From: Flavobacterium potami
GTDB lineage: Bacteria; Bacteroidota; Bacteroidia; Flavobacteriales; Flavobacteriaceae
DNA length: 64,000 bases
Assembly: GCF_020026915.1 (NCBI RefSeq)
Contig: NZ_JAINUY010000002.1
Coordinates: 620,001 to 684,000, forward strand
Direction: 5' to 3'
Shown here: in pieces, positions 7,590-15,507 of the stretch
Position numbering within the stretch: the first letter of the stretch is position 1
Layout of the letters: each line of letters starts with the position of its first letter
Made by a program: the position numbers and the translations under genes
The notes under the pieces: model-generated
Seen by the model: the letters and a program-made list of their open reading frames with translations, nothing else
Databases searched by the model: none
What the model was told of the DNA's origin: nothing

Positions 7590-7619
7590 CAAAGTTAAAC
7601 AAACAAATCGAAAGCCAAA
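7590..7619 (-). promoter_or_regulatory. Promoter of the TlpA-like gene
   Basis: On the minus strand TTTG (7616-7619), an 18-nt spacer, then TAACTTTG (7590-7597). Both elements match the Bacteroidota sigma-A consensus. The start point would fall about 10 bp upstream of the ATG at 7571. Confidence 0.7.
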
Positions 7620-7817
7620 TGCAGATTAACAAAATTTGAAGACTCGTTTATTTTGTAACAAAACCACTATTTTGGGTTAGAAAAAGTGGAATGAAATCGT
7701 AATAGTAGAGGCAAAAAATCTTGGTTTTTACTAACTAAGATTTTTTAGAAATAAAAAAGTGATGAAAATTTTATTTTTAAGAGAAAATTTTTGTTCAAAA
7801 AACGTCAGATTTGAATG

Positions 7818-7860
7818 AAAAAAGCCTTCAATAATTTAATTTTTATTGAAGGCTTTTTTT
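7818..7860 (-). terminator. Terminator of the BT_3928-family gene
   Basis: A long hairpin with arms AAAAAAGCCTTCAATAA and its complement around TTTAATTT, with T runs on both sides. It follows the BT_3928-family gene that ends at 7882 on the minus strand. The rest of the 7593-7881 spacer holds only the TlpA promoter. Confidence 0.85.
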
Positions 7861-7881
7861 GATTTATATATTGTTGAAATA

Positions 7882-8982
7882 TTACAATTTCAAATCCTCA
7901 ACATCATTGTAATGCACTTTTTGAACAATAGTTCCATTTTGAACCACAACAATACTCGGATTAGCTCTTTCAACGGTTTTTAAAGCTGTTCCATCGCAGA
8001 AATAGAAATCAATATCTAAAGCGTAATCTTTTTTCGCTTTAGCGATTTCGTCTGCTCCAGAAGCCGTCATTCCAATTACTTTGTAACCCTTTGCTTTTGC
8101 ATCAGCAGTAACTTTTGCTAATTTTTTCATTCCTTCCGGGTTTGATAAATTCAAATCGTAAGTAACGTAGATTAACAATTTTGGCTCTTTCAATAATTCT
8201 TCTTTATAATCAGAATCGTCTTTTGTCATGGTAAAATCGTGAATTGGCGGTACATAACCTTCAGAAATTACTTTGTCTTTACGATCCACAAAAGTGGCAC
8301 CTTCTGGAATATTCATTAAATCTTTCTCAGTAAATTCTTTGTCAACACCGTTTACTTTATAAATAAAGATCATTTCAACCACCGATTTTGGAGCACCTTC
8401 CGGAATTTCCATTCCTTTCTCAATGTTTGTTCCTACTTTATACGGACGGAAATCTTTTATCGGATTGTGATTGATAACCCAAACGGCCATAAATACACAT
8501 AAAACAATACTCAATAAAGTAATGATGTTGGTAACCATTTTTGAAAATAATGGTTTTACTAATTTTTTATTGATGAATAAAATCAAGATGAAGAATAATA
8601 AAACAACATCTTTTGTGAATGACTGCCAAGGAGTTAAATGTAGAGCGTCTCCAAAACAACCACAATCTTTTACTACATCAAAATATGCCGAGTAGAAGGT
8701 AAGGAAAGTGAAGAAAACAATTAAAAGCAATAAAGCCCAAATGGTCAATTTTGATTTATATCCTACCAAAAGCATTACGCCTAAAACTACTTCTAAAATC
8801 ACTAAAAATATAGCTAATCCTAAAGCCAAAGGCTCTAAAAAAGGCATATTGAAAACGGGCTCGCTGAAATATTCAGCCAATTTATAAGAGAAACCAACAG
8901 GATCGTTTAGTTTTATTAATCCAGAAATGATAAATAGCACACCGACAAATAATCGGGAGAATTGGGTAATGATGTTTTTCAT
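7882..8982 (-). CDS. BT_3928 family protein (DoxX/MauE-like membrane domain plus thioredoxin-like tail)
   Basis: 366 residues from the ATG at 8982; a longer frame to 9003 begins with a non-ATG codon inside the adjacent repeat. The N-terminal 150 residues hold four spans with the DoxX-like FVGVLFIISGLIKLNDP start and a MauE-like DCGCFGDAL cysteine cluster. After a fifth span comes an exported C-terminal domain (about 190-366) with thioredoxin-like strand order (LLIYVTYDLN, KGYKVIGMTASG, NPSIVVVQNGTIV) but no CxxC. It probably relays electrons or redox state with the neighbouring TlpA-like lipoprotein; this is inferred from context. Confidence 0.85.
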   Translation of the reverse strand: MKNIITQFSRLFVGVLFIISGLIKLNDPVGFSYKLAEYFSEPVFNMPFLEPLALGLAIFLVILEVVLGVMLLVGYKSKLTIWALLLLIVFFTFLTFYSAYFDVVKDCGCFGDALHLTPWQSFTKDVVLLFFILILFINKKLVKPLFSKMVTNIITLLSIVLCVFMAVWVINHNPIKDFRPYKVGTNIEKGMEIPEGAPKSVVEMIFIYKVNGVDKEFTEKDLMNIPEGATFVDRKDKVISEGYVPPIHDFTMTKDDSDYKEELLKEPKLLIYVTYDLNLSNPEGMKKLAKVTADAKAKGYKVIGMTASGADEIAKAKKDYALDIDFYFCDGTALKTVERANPSIVVVQNGTIVQKVHYNDVEDLKL

Positions 8983-8998
8983 GGGTAAAGTTTTTTCT

Positions 8999-9057
8999 GC
9001 CACGAATTACACGAATCTGCACGAATTAATTTGTGGGAATTTGGGTAATTTGTGGCT
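8999..9057. repeat. CCACGAATT inverted repeat (copy 1)
   Basis: GCCACGAATTACACGA on the left and TTGGGTAATTTGTGGC on the right form imperfect inverted arms. The same motif occurs at 11963 and, as a longer inverted repeat, at 59188-59328. Confidence 0.6.
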
Positions 9058-9062
9058 AAATA

Positions 9063-9602
9063 TTATTTTATTGGATTAAGAATTAAAGCAAAAACAGAAT
9101 AATTAATCATATCCTGATAATTTGCGTCTATTCCTTCAGAAACTAAAGTTTTTCCTTTATTATCTTCAATTTGCTTAACGCGAAGGATTTTCTGCAAAAT
9201 CAAATCGGTTAAAGAACTTACACGCATATCACGCCAAGCTTCTCCGTAATCGTGATTTTTGGCTTCCATTAAGTCTTTGGTCAATTTTACTTTAGCATCA
9301 TATAATTCAGTTGCTTTTTCAACGTCAAGATCTGGCTGATCTACAACACCTAATTCCAACTGAATCAAAGCCATAATAGAATAATTGATGATTCCGATAA
9401 ATTCTCCTTTTTCATCTTCATCCACTTTACGAACTTCGTTCTCTTGCAAACTTCTAATTCGCTGTGCCTTTATGAAAATTTGATCCGTCAATGATGGCAA
9501 TCTTAAAATTCTCCATGCACTGCCGTAATCTTTCATTTTATTGATGTACAATGTTCGGCAAATCGCGATAACATTATCAAATTCTTGGGAAGTATTCTTC
9601 AT
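9063..9602 (-). CDS. DUF1599 protein, internally duplicated
   Basis: 179 residues made of two similar halves. Each carries the DUF1599 core: NKMKDYGSAWRILRLPSLTDQIFIKAQRI in the first half and KNHDYGEAWRDMRVSSLTDLILQKILRVK in the second, each followed by an INYS-type segment. The helical E/D-rich pattern is reminiscent of MazG-like nucleotide pyrophosphohydrolases, but no catalytic activity has been assigned as far as I know. It is divergent from folP, an arrangement conserved in flavobacteria, and heads the minus-strand run toward tpiA. Confidence 0.85.
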   Translation of the reverse strand: MKNTSQEFDNVIAICRTLYINKMKDYGSAWRILRLPSLTDQIFIKAQRIRSLQENEVRKVDEDEKGEFIGIINYSIMALIQLELGVVDQPDLDVEKATELYDAKVKLTKDLMEAKNHDYGEAWRDMRVSSLTDLILQKILRVKQIEDNKGKTLVSEGIDANYQDMINYSVFALILNPIK

Positions 9603-9656
9603 TTATATGCTGTATATTTGCTAAAATTTCTTCAAAAATAGGGATAAAATTAAAGA

Positions 9657-9805
9657 GTTTCAAGTTTCAGGTTTTCTTTGTTTCAAGTTTTTTCTAAACA
9701 AAGTGTTAATGGAACTAGAATGTGAAAAAGTTTCAAGTTTAAGGTTTCAGGTTTCACGTTGATATAGATTGCGTTTTCGAGAACTTGAAACCTGAAACTT
9801 GAAAC
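9657..9805. repeat. TTTCAAGTTTCAGGTTT inverted repeat
   Basis: GTTTCAAGTTTCAGGTTTT at 9657-9675, a second similar copy at 9729-9758, and the inverted form GAACTTGAAACCTGAAAC at 9781-9805. The right arm overlaps the artificial N-terminal extension of the folP frame. Function unknown; it could fold into a long stem in RNA. Confidence 0.65.
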
Positions 9806-9828
9806 ATGAAACCAAAAACAACAAAATC

Positions 9829-10653
9829 ATGACAATTAATTGCAAAGGAGAACTTATCGATTTATCAATCCCAAAAGTAATGGGAATCTTGAACGTTACT
9901 CCAAATTCTTTCTTTGACGGAGGAAAATATAAAAACGAAGACGAAATTATTTCGCAAGTTGATAAAATGCTATCTGAAGGCGCAACTTTCATTGATATTG
10001 GTGCTTATTCGAGTAAACCAAGTGCAGAATTTGTTTCGGAGCAAGAAGAAATCGACCGAATTGTCCCAGCAATTGAATTGATTTTAAAACACTTTCCGAA
10101 AGCATTATTGTCAATTGATACTTTTAGAGCTGAAGTTGCAAAAGCAAGTATAGAAAGCGGTGCTGCAATTATTAATGATATTGCAGCTGGAGAATTGGAC
10201 GAAAAAATGTTTGACGTAATTGCGAATTACAATGTTCCATACATCATGATGCACATGCGAGGAAATCCGCAGACGATGCAGAGTTTGACTCAATATGATG
10301 ATATTATAAAGGAAATGCTTTTTTATTTTTCGGAGAAAGTAAAAAAAGCCAGAAGTTTAGGAATTAACGATTTGATTTTAGATCCAGGTTTCGGTTTTGC
10401 CAAAACAACCGATCAGAATTATGAAGTAATGCAAAAAATGGAACTTTTTAATCTTTTAGAATTACCAGTTTTAACGGGAATTTCAAGAAAATCAATGATT
10501 TATAAAACGCTTGGAAATACACCTCAAGAAGCTTTAAACGGAACGACTTTTTTGAATACTATCGCTTTGACAAAAGGAGCAAAAATTCTTCGTGTTCATG
10601 ATGTGAAAGAAGCTGTGGAATGTGTTACTTTGTTTAATAAACTGAATTCGTAA
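9829..10653 (+). CDS. folP: Dihydropteroate synthase
   Basis: Joins hydroxymethyl-dihydropterin pyrophosphate to p-aminobenzoate in folate synthesis; the target of sulfonamides. The core motifs are VMGILNVTPNSFFDGG near the N-terminus, IDIGAYSSKP, SIDTFRAEVA, IINDIAAGE, MHMRGNPQTMQ, LILDPGFGFAKT and GISRKSMI, all in order. I start it at the ATG at 9829 (274 residues). The frame extends ten codons upstream, but that part is translated from the intergenic repeat and has no counterpart in the family. Confidence 0.97.
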   Translation: MTINCKGELIDLSIPKVMGILNVTPNSFFDGGKYKNEDEIISQVDKMLSEGATFIDIGAYSSKPSAEFVSEQEEIDRIVPAIELILKHFPKALLSIDTFRAEVAKASIESGAAIINDIAAGELDEKMFDVIANYNVPYIMMHMRGNPQTMQSLTQYDDIIKEMLFYFSEKVKKARSLGINDLILDPGFGFAKTTDQNYEVMQKMELFNLLELPVLTGISRKSMIYKTLGNTPQEALNGTTFLNTIALTKGAKILRVHDVKEAVECVTLFNKLNS

Positions 10654-10661
10654 TAGTTTAA

Positions 10662-10795
10662 TTTGTCATTTCGACTGAAAGGAGACCCGAGCGATAGCGA
10701 ATAGGCGAAGCAAATCACAAAAGAAACTCGATAAAGATTGGCGATTTTCTTTGTGGAATCCCGCGTGTGATTCCTCGTTCCTCAGAATGACAAAC
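10662..10795. repeat. TTTGTCATTTCGACTG inverted repeat
   Basis: Begins TTTGTCATTTCGACTG and ends CTCAGAATGACAAA, with inner segments about GATTCCTCG and AATCACA/TGTGATT. This is a familiar Flavobacterium intergenic repeat. It fills most of the gap between folP and the next lipoprotein gene. Confidence 0.7.
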
Positions 10796-10815
10796 CTTGA
10801 CGTAAAAAAAATAAT

Positions 10816-11448
10816 ATGAAATACCTTTCTCTATTTATAATTTGCCTTCTATTTTCCTGCGGAAAAAAAGAAGATGTTTTATTGCCAAAATCAAATATTA
10901 CAATTGTGAAAGATGTGCAAGATCTTTCGCCGATTTATATTTTCTTTAAAAAGGAAGGAAAAGATACAATTGCCGATGTAAACCGTAAAAGTAGTATTAT
11001 CTCTACCAATTGGATTTTTAATATTGACAAGCGCTTGCCTCTAAAAGTAGTAATTCCAGAAGTAATGAAACTACAGGAAAAGAAAAGAGCAGACAGCGCT
11101 CATAAAAATGAAAATGCTGAAAACTATTATTCTTATGCTGATTCAATCGGGAAAAATTTGGCTTTTGTTCCTTTCACGAAAGTGTATTATAAAATGGAGA
11201 GACCTAATAAAGATAATTTCGTGGTTTATTTCAAAAAAGGAAGAAAACAAGTTTTTATGGGAAATAGGGAAATAAAAACCACTCAAATACTACAAAACTT
11301 TTATAGCATAAAGTTTCAAAAAGTACCCGATTTAGTATTTGTTTTTGACAAGAATATGAGTTATGAAGAATATATTCGATACAAAATTTTGCTGCATAAA
11401 TATGTAACGTCTAATCTCGATAGGCTTCCAGTAGAATTTATTTTTTAA
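10816..11448 (+). CDS. Lipoprotein of unknown function
   Basis: 210 residues with a lipoprotein signal (MKYLSLFIICLLFSC, Cys15). The body is mixed alpha/beta with no domain I can name; it includes a charged helix (MKLQEKKRADSAHKNENAENYY) and a C-terminal YEEYIRYKILLHKYVTS. It lies downstream of folP on the same strand, separated by an intergenic repeat, and is convergent with rlmH. Cotranscription with folP is possible but not shown. Confidence 0.75.
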   Translation: MKYLSLFIICLLFSCGKKEDVLLPKSNITIVKDVQDLSPIYIFFKKEGKDTIADVNRKSSIISTNWIFNIDKRLPLKVVIPEVMKLQEKKRADSAHKNENAENYYSYADSIGKNLAFVPFTKVYYKMERPNKDNFVVYFKKGRKQVFMGNREIKTTQILQNFYSIKFQKVPDLVFVFDKNMSYEEYIRYKILLHKYVTSNLDRLPVEFIF

Positions 11449-11475
11449 TACTAAAAACTATAAACTGAAAACTAA

Positions 11476-11949
11476 TTATTGGTGATGATAAGGTTCATTT
11501 CTTAAAATTGTAAATCCGCGATACAATTGTTCGATAAAAAATAAACGAACCATTTGATGGGAAAATGTCATTAGCGAGAGCGAAACTTTTCCTTGTGCTT
11601 TTTTATAAACGGTTTCAGAAAAACCATAAGGTCCGCCAATTACAAATACCAACGTTTTTACGCCAGAATTCATTTTCTTTTGCAATTCTTCGGAGAAACC
11701 AACGCTTGAGAAAGTCTGTCCGTTTTCATCCAACAAAATCAATTGATCTGTTGCAGAAAGTTTGGAAAGAATCAATTCGCCTTCTTTTTCTTTTTGCTGA
11801 CTTTCAGATAAGTTTTTTACATTTTTGATATCTGGAATAATCTCCAATTCAAATTTGATGTAGAACGACAAACGTTTGGTATAATCGTCAATCAAAGTTT
11901 GAAGCGACTTATTGTCTGTTTTGCCTATTGCGATAAGTTTGATGTTCAT
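11476..11949 (-). CDS. rlmH: 23S rRNA pseudouridine(1915)-N3 methyltransferase RlmH
   Basis: 157 residues, the standard size of this SPOUT-family enzyme. The knot region is clear: LILLDENGQTFSS, TLVFVIGGPYGFSETVY and the C-terminal SLMTFSHQMVRLFFIEQLYRGFTILRNEPYHH. It methylates pseudouridine 1915 in helix 69 of 23S rRNA on assembled 70S ribosomes. It stands alone on the minus strand, downstream of the adenosine deaminase gene, with about 107 bp between them. Confidence 0.97.
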   Translation of the reverse strand: MNIKLIAIGKTDNKSLQTLIDDYTKRLSFYIKFELEIIPDIKNVKNLSESQQKEKEGELILSKLSATDQLILLDENGQTFSSVGFSEELQKKMNSGVKTLVFVIGGPYGFSETVYKKAQGKVSLSLMTFSHQMVRLFFIEQLYRGFTILRNEPYHHQ

Positions 11950-11962
11950 TTTAGTCTTTTTT

Positions 11963-11992
11963 TGCCACGAATTACACTAATTGGCACAAATT
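11963..11992. repeat. CCACGAATT repeat, half copy
   Basis: GCCACGAATTACACTAATT-type sequence matching the left arm of the repeats at 8999 and 59188. I see no matching right arm before 12057, so it looks like a degenerate half element. Confidence 0.4.
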
Positions 11993-12056
11993 TAATTTTT
12001 AAATATAATTTTATCTGCCTGATTTGCGAGAGTATAATGTTTCACGCATATAAATA

Positions 12057-13502
12057 TTAGTTTTTAGAAAATTTAGCTTCAAAAACTTTAAAACGAGTAT
12101 CTAAATCCTTCAGTAATTGTTTCTTAACCGAAGCATCTTGAATAAAACTATAATTAATGCTGTTGTAAACGTATTTTTTAATCGTTTCGTAATTCACATC
12201 AGGATATCTTTTTGCCAGTAAAACATATTGTTCCGTCATGCTACTTCTTAAAATTCCCGCATCATCAGTGCTGATTACAATTGGAACATTAAATTCTTTG
12301 TAAAGTGTAAACGGATGTCTGTTTTCTTTTACTTTTAAAATGAATTCGTTACTCGCTAAATTGATCTCAATCGGAATATTATTTTTAGACATGTATTTCA
12401 ATAAATCATACGAATTGGCTTCGTAAGCAATATCAACTCCGTGACCAATTCTGTTTGCTCCGGCAACGTGAATCGCGTCATTAATATGCCAAGTCAATTC
12501 TTCTGGCTGAACCAAACCTAAAGTCAATTCGCCAGCATGAAGTGTGTATTTTACCTCCGGAAATTTAGAATGACAATATTTGAACATTACCATGTGCAAC
12601 CAATAATCTTTCATTGAATTTTCGCCGTGTTCTGGAGAAACGATATTTACTCCGGCAACCAATTTACTGTCGTTTGCAGAAATAAAAGCAATTGTTAGAT
12701 TCTTGAATAAATCAACCGGACTCATAAAACGAAGCACAAAGTTTTGATAACGCATGGTGAAATTTTCGTCATCCATTTTTAAGTCTTTATGCAGTTTTGC
12801 AATAAAATTATTGTTGAAATCTAATGCGTATTTTTTAGCATCTTTCTGCTGTAATGATTTGTATAATTCATCTAAAAGTTTGAAAGCAGCTTTTTCATCT
12901 TTTTGAACAGCAGTCTGACGTAATTTTGAATTGAAGTCTGTTAAATCAGAAACATTCATATCGCACGGAATTGTCGATAATTGTGTCTCAATATAAAGTA
13001 CATTTTCTGCAATGGCGCGTTTTTTTAATTCGAGCATTCCTTCTCCAAAATGACCTGCAATTGTTGGTTCAAATTTCATGAAAGAATCAAAGAATTGATC
13101 ATCTGAAGGAACGGCACCATTATAGTCTTTAATAGACCAAGTCTGCATAATCTGCTGTTTGTAGTAATCTAACTTTTCATTTTCTGGTTTTTCGGGATTT
13201 AATTTTTCTTCTTCTATTATCGAAGAGAACTTTTTCCACTTTCCTTTTTCTGGTTTGGTTTTAGAAACCGCCATAGTTTCCAGATTCAAATAAAAGTCTT
13301 CTGCAATAGCTCTTTCCAAAAGAGGTTCTGCATAAATTGACCCTGAAAAATGATGGTGTAAATCGCCTCCTTTAGGCATTTGTTGAAAGAAAGCTGTTAA
13401 TAGAGCTTCATTATTTCTGATTTTTTCTAAATAACTCTCAGCTGATTGAGAAAAGCCGATTTGTGCTATAAAAATACAGAAAAGCGTAATTATCCTTGTC
13501 AT
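12057..13502 (-). CDS. Secreted adenosine deaminase family protein
   Basis: 481 residues with an N-terminal signal peptide (MTRIITLFCIFIAQIGFSQS). The amidohydrolase metal site is complete: DLHHHFSGS, TLHAGE, RIGHGVDIAY and IVISTDDAGI, in the order of adenosine/AMP deaminases. The insert of about 100 residues between the first motif and the barrel and the signal peptide resemble secreted ADGF-like deaminases, so the substrate is probably exogenous adenosine or a related nucleoside. It is preceded by a TATATTTG -7 box. No operon partner is evident. Confidence 0.9.
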   Translation of the reverse strand: MTRIITLFCIFIAQIGFSQSAESYLEKIRNNEALLTAFFQQMPKGGDLHHHFSGSIYAEPLLERAIAEDFYLNLETMAVSKTKPEKGKWKKFSSIIEEEKLNPEKPENEKLDYYKQQIMQTWSIKDYNGAVPSDDQFFDSFMKFEPTIAGHFGEGMLELKKRAIAENVLYIETQLSTIPCDMNVSDLTDFNSKLRQTAVQKDEKAAFKLLDELYKSLQQKDAKKYALDFNNNFIAKLHKDLKMDDENFTMRYQNFVLRFMSPVDLFKNLTIAFISANDSKLVAGVNIVSPEHGENSMKDYWLHMVMFKYCHSKFPEVKYTLHAGELTLGLVQPEELTWHINDAIHVAGANRIGHGVDIAYEANSYDLLKYMSKNNIPIEINLASNEFILKVKENRHPFTLYKEFNVPIVISTDDAGILRSSMTEQYVLLAKRYPDVNYETIKKYVYNSINYSFIQDASVKKQLLKDLDTRFKVFEAKFSKN

Positions 13503-13524
13503 ACTCTAAGTTTAAATTACATGC

Positions 13525-13532
13525 AAATATAC
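13525..13532 (-). promoter_or_regulatory. -7 box of the adenosine deaminase gene
   Basis: Minus-strand TATATTTG followed by C, full consensus, 22 bp upstream of the ATG at 13502. A TTTG at -33 is not distinct because the sequence there enters the neighbouring repeat. Confidence 0.55.
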
Positions 13533-13545
13533 GATTTTTCTTTGA

Positions 13546-13690
13546 GGTTCAAAGTGACAAAGTTACAAAGGGGCAAAGTTTTTCGCGCTGTTGTCGTTAC
13601 TCGAAATGACAAACTGTATGTAAATAAAATAAAAAAGACGCACATTGGTGCGTCTCTACAATAACTTTGTTACTTTGTCACTTTGAACCT
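13546..13690. repeat. 26-bp inverted repeat with nested hairpin
   Basis: Arms 13546-13571 and 13665-13690 (AGGTTCAAAGTGACAAAG and on) are complementary over 26 bp with one mismatch. Between them lies a second hairpin, GACGCAC-ATTG-GTGCGTC with TCTACA after it. The pattern is that of a mobile-like intergenic repeat; it may also end transcription of the genes on either side. Confidence 0.75.
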
Positions 13691-13697
13691 TTGTCCC

Positions 13698-13982
13698 TTA
13701 AGAAAAAAGTACATCACGAATTTCTTCAACCTTATCAAAAACGCTTTTCGCGAAAGGACAAAGCGGAATAATTTTCACATCATTTGCTCTAGCATAATCT
13801 ACTGCCGCTAAAACCAGTTTTTTACCAACACCTTTTCCATTAAAATCGGGATTGACTTCTGTGTGATCAATAATGAATTTATCGTCTCCAGCCCAAGTAT
13901 AGGTCATTTTTCCAGCTTCTTTTCCGTCTTCTATAGCATCAAAAGAACCTCTTTTTGTATTGTTTATTTGTTGAATTTCCAT
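13698..13982 (-). CDS. Small GNAT-like N-acetyltransferase (YjdJ type)
   Basis: 94 residues, the short GNAT fold. The acetyl-CoA loop is HTEVNPDFNGKGVGKKLV, followed by VDYARANDVKIIPLCPFAKS with the cysteine found in this subfamily. Substrate unknown. It is the last gene of a tight minus-strand operon: 6 bp separate it from the OsmC gene, which is 2 bp from the pirin gene. Confidence 0.9.
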   Translation of the reverse strand: MEIQQINNTKRGSFDAIEDGKEAGKMTYTWAGDDKFIIDHTEVNPDFNGKGVGKKLVLAAVDYARANDVKIIPLCPFAKSVFDKVEEIRDVLFS

Positions 13983-13988
13983 AATTAT

Positions 13989-14384
13989 TTATACTAATGA
14001 AGTTTCGATTTTAATCGTATTGATAAGTGTTTTGTGAACAGGACAACTGTTGGCAATTTTCAAAATGCGTTGTTTTTGTGTTTCGTCTACATTTCCTGTG
14101 ATTAGGATTTTTGTTGAAAATAAAGAAACAGTATGTTCTTCATTTTTTTCAAAATCTACCCAAATCGAAAGTTCTGAAACGTCCCAGGCTTTTCGGTCAA
14201 TATACATTCGTAATGTAATTAAGGTACACGAGGCTAGAGAAGAGGCCAAAAGTTCAAACGGACTAAAGCCTAAATTTTTCCCTCCTATTTCCTGTGGTTC
14301 ATCAGAAATAAGGATGTTACCAGTTTTAGATGTTATTTCTGTACGATATTTTCTTGTATCGATTGTTGCTTTAACTGTATCCAT
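13989..14384 (-). CDS. OsmC family protein
   Basis: 131 residues. OsmC/Ohr fold with the two redox cysteines in place: SSLASCTLITLRMY (about Cys53) and NSCPVHKTL (about Cys114). Such proteins reduce organic hydroperoxides or bind sulfane sulfur. The GFSPFELLASSLASC segment is the usual family signature. It sits between a pirin and a GNAT gene in one operon, consistent with an oxidative or electrophile stress role, but the substrate cannot be read from the sequence. Confidence 0.92.
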   Translation of the reverse strand: MDTVKATIDTRKYRTEITSKTGNILISDEPQEIGGKNLGFSPFELLASSLASCTLITLRMYIDRKAWDVSELSIWVDFEKNEEHTVSLFSTKILITGNVDETQKQRILKIANSCPVHKTLINTIKIETSLV

Positions 14385-14386
14385 AA

Positions 14387-15268
14387 TTATTTGATTCTTG
14401 GTTCAGGTAATGGTACAAATTCAGTTTCTCCTGGAACTCTTGGAAAAGTCTGTGCTGTCCAGTCTTGTTTTGCTTTTTCGATGAGGTTTTTATCAGAAGA
14501 AACAAAATTCCAAAAGATAAAATGTTCTTCAGGAAAAGGTTCTCCTCCAAAAATATAAACCGTAGAATTTGCGGCAATTTCAAACTCGCAAAGCGAACTT
14601 TCTGTAGTAATCAGAATTTGTCTCGGATCGTATGTATGTCCACCATTTTTAATACTTCCTTCTAAAATATATAAACCACTTTCGCCGAATAAATGCTGTC
14701 CAATATTGATTTTCTTCGCTTCTTTGCTTTTAATCTCAAGAAAGTAAAGCGGACTATAAACAGGAACTGGAGATTTTTTGCCAAAAGCTTCACCAGCAAT
14801 CAATTTGTATGAAACACCATCTTCTTCCCAAGCCGGAATATCATCTGCTTCAACATGCGTGAAGTTTGGTTCCATTTGTTCCAATTCTTTCGGAAGTGCC
14901 ACCCAAATCTGCAATCCGTGAAGCATTTTGTCTAAATGTCTTAGATATTCAGGCGTTCTTTCCGAATGTACAATTCCTTTTCCAGCTGTCATCCAGTTTA
15001 CAGCGCCTGGTTTAATTTCTAATTCTGTTCCTAAACTATCGCGGTGCATAATGCTTCCTTCAAACAGAAAAGTAAGAGTTGAAAGCCCGATATGCGGGTG
15101 TGGAGGAACATCCATATTTTCATGGTCACTTAAATGCGCAGGTCCCATATGATCGATAAAAACAAATGGTCCAACGGCTCTTTTTTCGCGGAAAGGCAAT
15201 AATCTTCCCACCATAAAATTGCCAATATTGGCAGCACGTTCTTCGATGATTAAACTGATGTTTGACAT
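14387..15268 (-). CDS. Pirin family protein
   Basis: 293 residues, bicupin. The N-terminal pirin domain has the metal ligands in PHPHIGLSTLTFLFEG and HRDSLG...NWMTAGKGIVHSE; the C-terminal cupin domain contains HTYDPRQILI and FGGEPFPEE. Several bacterial pirins have quercetinase activity or bind regulators; the role here is unknown. It is the first gene of the pirin-OsmC-GNAT operon and has a TAATTTTG -7 box 23 bp upstream. Confidence 0.95.
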   Translation of the reverse strand: MSNISLIIEERAANIGNFMVGRLLPFREKRAVGPFVFIDHMGPAHLSDHENMDVPPHPHIGLSTLTFLFEGSIMHRDSLGTELEIKPGAVNWMTAGKGIVHSERTPEYLRHLDKMLHGLQIWVALPKELEQMEPNFTHVEADDIPAWEEDGVSYKLIAGEAFGKKSPVPVYSPLYFLEIKSKEAKKINIGQHLFGESGLYILEGSIKNGGHTYDPRQILITTESSLCEFEIAANSTVYIFGGEPFPEEHFIFWNFVSSDKNLIEKAKQDWTAQTFPRVPGETEFVPLPEPRIK

Positions 15269-15291
15269 GTGATATTGTTTTGGTTTTAAAA

Positions 15292-15299
15292 CAAAATTA
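15292..15299 (-). promoter_or_regulatory. -7 box of the pirin operon
   Basis: Minus-strand TAATTTTG, full consensus, about 23 bp before the pirin ATG. The -33 element is weak. Confidence 0.5.
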
Positions 15300-15413
15300 C
15301 AGCAGCGATGGTTGTCTGTAACTTAATTTAGATTAAGAAAAGTTGTTTTTGGTATTAACTATAAAAGTAAGGAAAATTGATGATTGTTCAAATTACTGAT
15401 TTTAGGTTCTTTT

Positions 15414-15486
15414 TGTCAGACTGAGCGGAGTCGAAGTCCCGCAAAGTAATTCAGCAAATGTGGCTTCGACTTCGCTCAGCCTGACA
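15414..15486. repeat. GTCAGACTGAGCGGAGTCGAAG inverted repeat
   Basis: The left arm TGTCAGACTGAGCGGAGTC continues GAAGTC and the right arm GACTTCGCTCAGCCTGACA is nearly its inverse. A common Flavobacterium intergenic element, placed between the convergent-side ends of the alkC-like gene and the pirin promoter region. Confidence 0.7.
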
Positions 15487-15507
15487 GCACTGTACGATTT
15501 ACGCTTT

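Noticed and set aside
7572..7592. Seven-residue extension of the TlpA-like protein
   Set aside because: It overlaps the -7 promoter box and spoils the lipoprotein signal; the ATG at 7571 fits better.
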